Source: JBCBWG01 sp036804185 (GTDB lineage Bacteria; Pseudomonadota; Alphaproteobacteria; Rhizobiales; Hyphomicrobiaceae). From it: a DNA stretch of 6,253 nt. Positions 5,721-6,253 of the stretch are shown here, one piece after another. Position 1 is the first letter of the stretch; each line of letters begins with the position of its first letter. The notes below the pieces were generated by a model that saw only the letters and a program-made list of their open reading frames with translations, was not told where the DNA came from and ran no database searches. The translations under genes were made by a program, and so were the position numbers. The DNA lies in assembly GCA_050330095.1 (NCBI GenBank), contig JBHJOC010000083.1, positions 1 through 6,253 on the forward strand, in the 5' to 3' direction.

Positions 5721-5797
5721 GCGCCCGTAGCTCAGCTGGATAGAGCACCAGACTACGAATCTGGGGGTCAGAGGTTCGAATCCTTTCGGGCGCGCCA
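5721..5797 (+). tRNA. tRNA-Arg (anticodon ACG)
   Basis: A full 77-base cloverleaf. The acceptor GCGCCCG (5721-5727) pairs with CGGGCGC (5787-5793), then discriminator G and encoded CCA (5795-5797). The D stem is GCTC/GAGC. The anticodon stem CCAGA/TCTGG holds the loop CTACGAA, with anticodon ACG at 5755-5757. The T arm is AGAGG-TTCGAAT-CCTTT, with one G-U pair. A34 of ACG is normally deaminated to inosine, so this tRNA reads CGU, CGC and CGA codons. No second copy of its 3' end appears in the window, so no attachment-site pair is visible. Confidence 0.98.
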
Positions 5798-6253
5798 ATA
5801 AAATCAACGGGTTACGACGTTAGTCGAGACGGCCGAAATCATCCGAATAACCACTGTATAACCGCGAGGGCGAGGGTTCTTGACCACCCGTGGCGGCAGG
5901 TGGCAGTCTTGCCGGGGCGGCCCGTCTACTGTTGGACAAACCAGCCATCGTCGATCAGGTGAGCGCTTGAACCGCCAATGGCATCGCGGTCGGCTCTTCC
6001 TCGCGCGCCAGCGAGCCTTGGTCAGAATTCCGCCGATACTTGCGATAGCCCTGTCTGACGACCGCAATGCAGAGATTCCGGAAGTCGGGATATTTGCTTG
6101 GTCGTGGTCGCCGAGGGTGCGGCCCCTTGACCGGAGCACCTCGGACAGCGGACACTGCGCCTGCTCGACATTAAGTTGGCCCGATTGTCGCACGTTCGTC
6201 GGCTATCGAGGTGGACCGGCCGTCGCCGAGCGCTGCTCTGACGTCATGGGCCA
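5798..6253. other. Region downstream of tRNA-Arg without a supportable gene
   Basis: About 456 bases. The longest frame (minus, 6193-5804, 129 residues) lacks a recognisable domain and a good ribosome binding site, and its Arg/Ser/Pro-rich composition is typical of a GC-rich non-coding frame. A 49-residue minus frame at 6171-6022 contains CPRC near its start but also lacks a ribosome binding site. An adjacent minus frame (6155-5955) reads more like protein in its middle part but matches nothing I know. This may be plain intergenic DNA or a decayed remnant next to a tRNA; no integrase motif, terminal repeats or tRNA 3'-end duplicate is seen. Confidence 0.4.

Noticed and set aside
5604..5801. 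Plus-strand frame reading through the tRNA as ...VAQLDRAPDYESGG..., and the antisense ...KGFEPLTPRFVVW...
   Set aside because: These are well-known false proteins made by translating tRNA-Arg sequence in either direction.
6022..6171. Minus-strand frame of 49 residues with a CPRC motif, suggestive of a zinc ribbon
   Set aside because: It has only one CxxC, no matching second pair at the usual spacing, and no Shine-Dalgarno.
5804..6193. Minus-strand frame of 129 residues downstream of the tRNA
   Set aside because: No recognisable domain or ribosome binding site, and composition typical of a GC-rich non-coding frame; kept only as part of the no-gene region.
1..6253. CRISPR array, insertion sequence, riboswitch, rRNA or phage structural genes
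   Set aside because: No regularly spaced repeats, transposase motifs, terminal inverted repeats or conserved RNA cores beyond the tRNA were seen.

Overview
The window is GC-rich, with tightly packed genes, overlapping stop/start codons and strong coding-like signal on both strands. Families and residue patterns point to an alphaproteobacterium, probably Hyphomicrobiales (inference): a metal-dependent type KdsA, a CFA-synthase/flavoprotein/DUF1365 lipid cluster, a PilZ protein and a tRNA-Arg(ACG). No species can be named from sequence alone.

Positions 1-3778 (minus strand) look like one operon, read right to left: kdsA (3778-2915), an FAD-dependent amine-oxidase-like flavoprotein (2913-1540), a DUF1365 protein (1543-737) and a cyclopropane-fatty-acyl-phospholipid synthase-like methyltransferase (744 to beyond position 1, C-terminal part missing). 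The junctions are a 1-base gap, a 4-base GTGA overlap and an 8-base overlap, so translational coupling is likely. The last three families recur together in proteobacterial clusters that modify unsaturated phospholipid acyl chains (methylation, cyclopropanation, and furan fatty acids in Rhodobacter). kdsA makes Kdo-8-phosphate for lipopolysaccharide. The unit therefore joins outer-leaflet LPS supply to phospholipid tail modification.

Positions 3779-4284 are a divergent intergenic region of about 500 bases with no convincing gene. On the plus strand from 4285 to 4980 is a PilZ-domain protein with an intact c-di-GMP motif behind a disordered, basic N-terminal half.

A strong hairpin at 5012-5065 separates this gene from a convergent minus-strand gene (5423-5085). 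That gene encodes a small secreted arginine-rich protein with a TTG start, internal DRRR repeats and a two-cysteine hydrophobic tail. Positions 5424-5720 hold its upstream region, with two small inverted repeats, and a possible tRNA promoter. tRNA-Arg(ACG) with encoded CCA lies at 5721-5797. The last 456 bases hold no gene I can support.

I see no CRISPR array, intact insertion sequence, riboswitch or rRNA. The most interesting material is the kdsA-led lipid operon, the Ser-for-Cys change in the CFA-synthase-like enzyme and the small arginine-rich exported protein. None of these proves a new system by itself.
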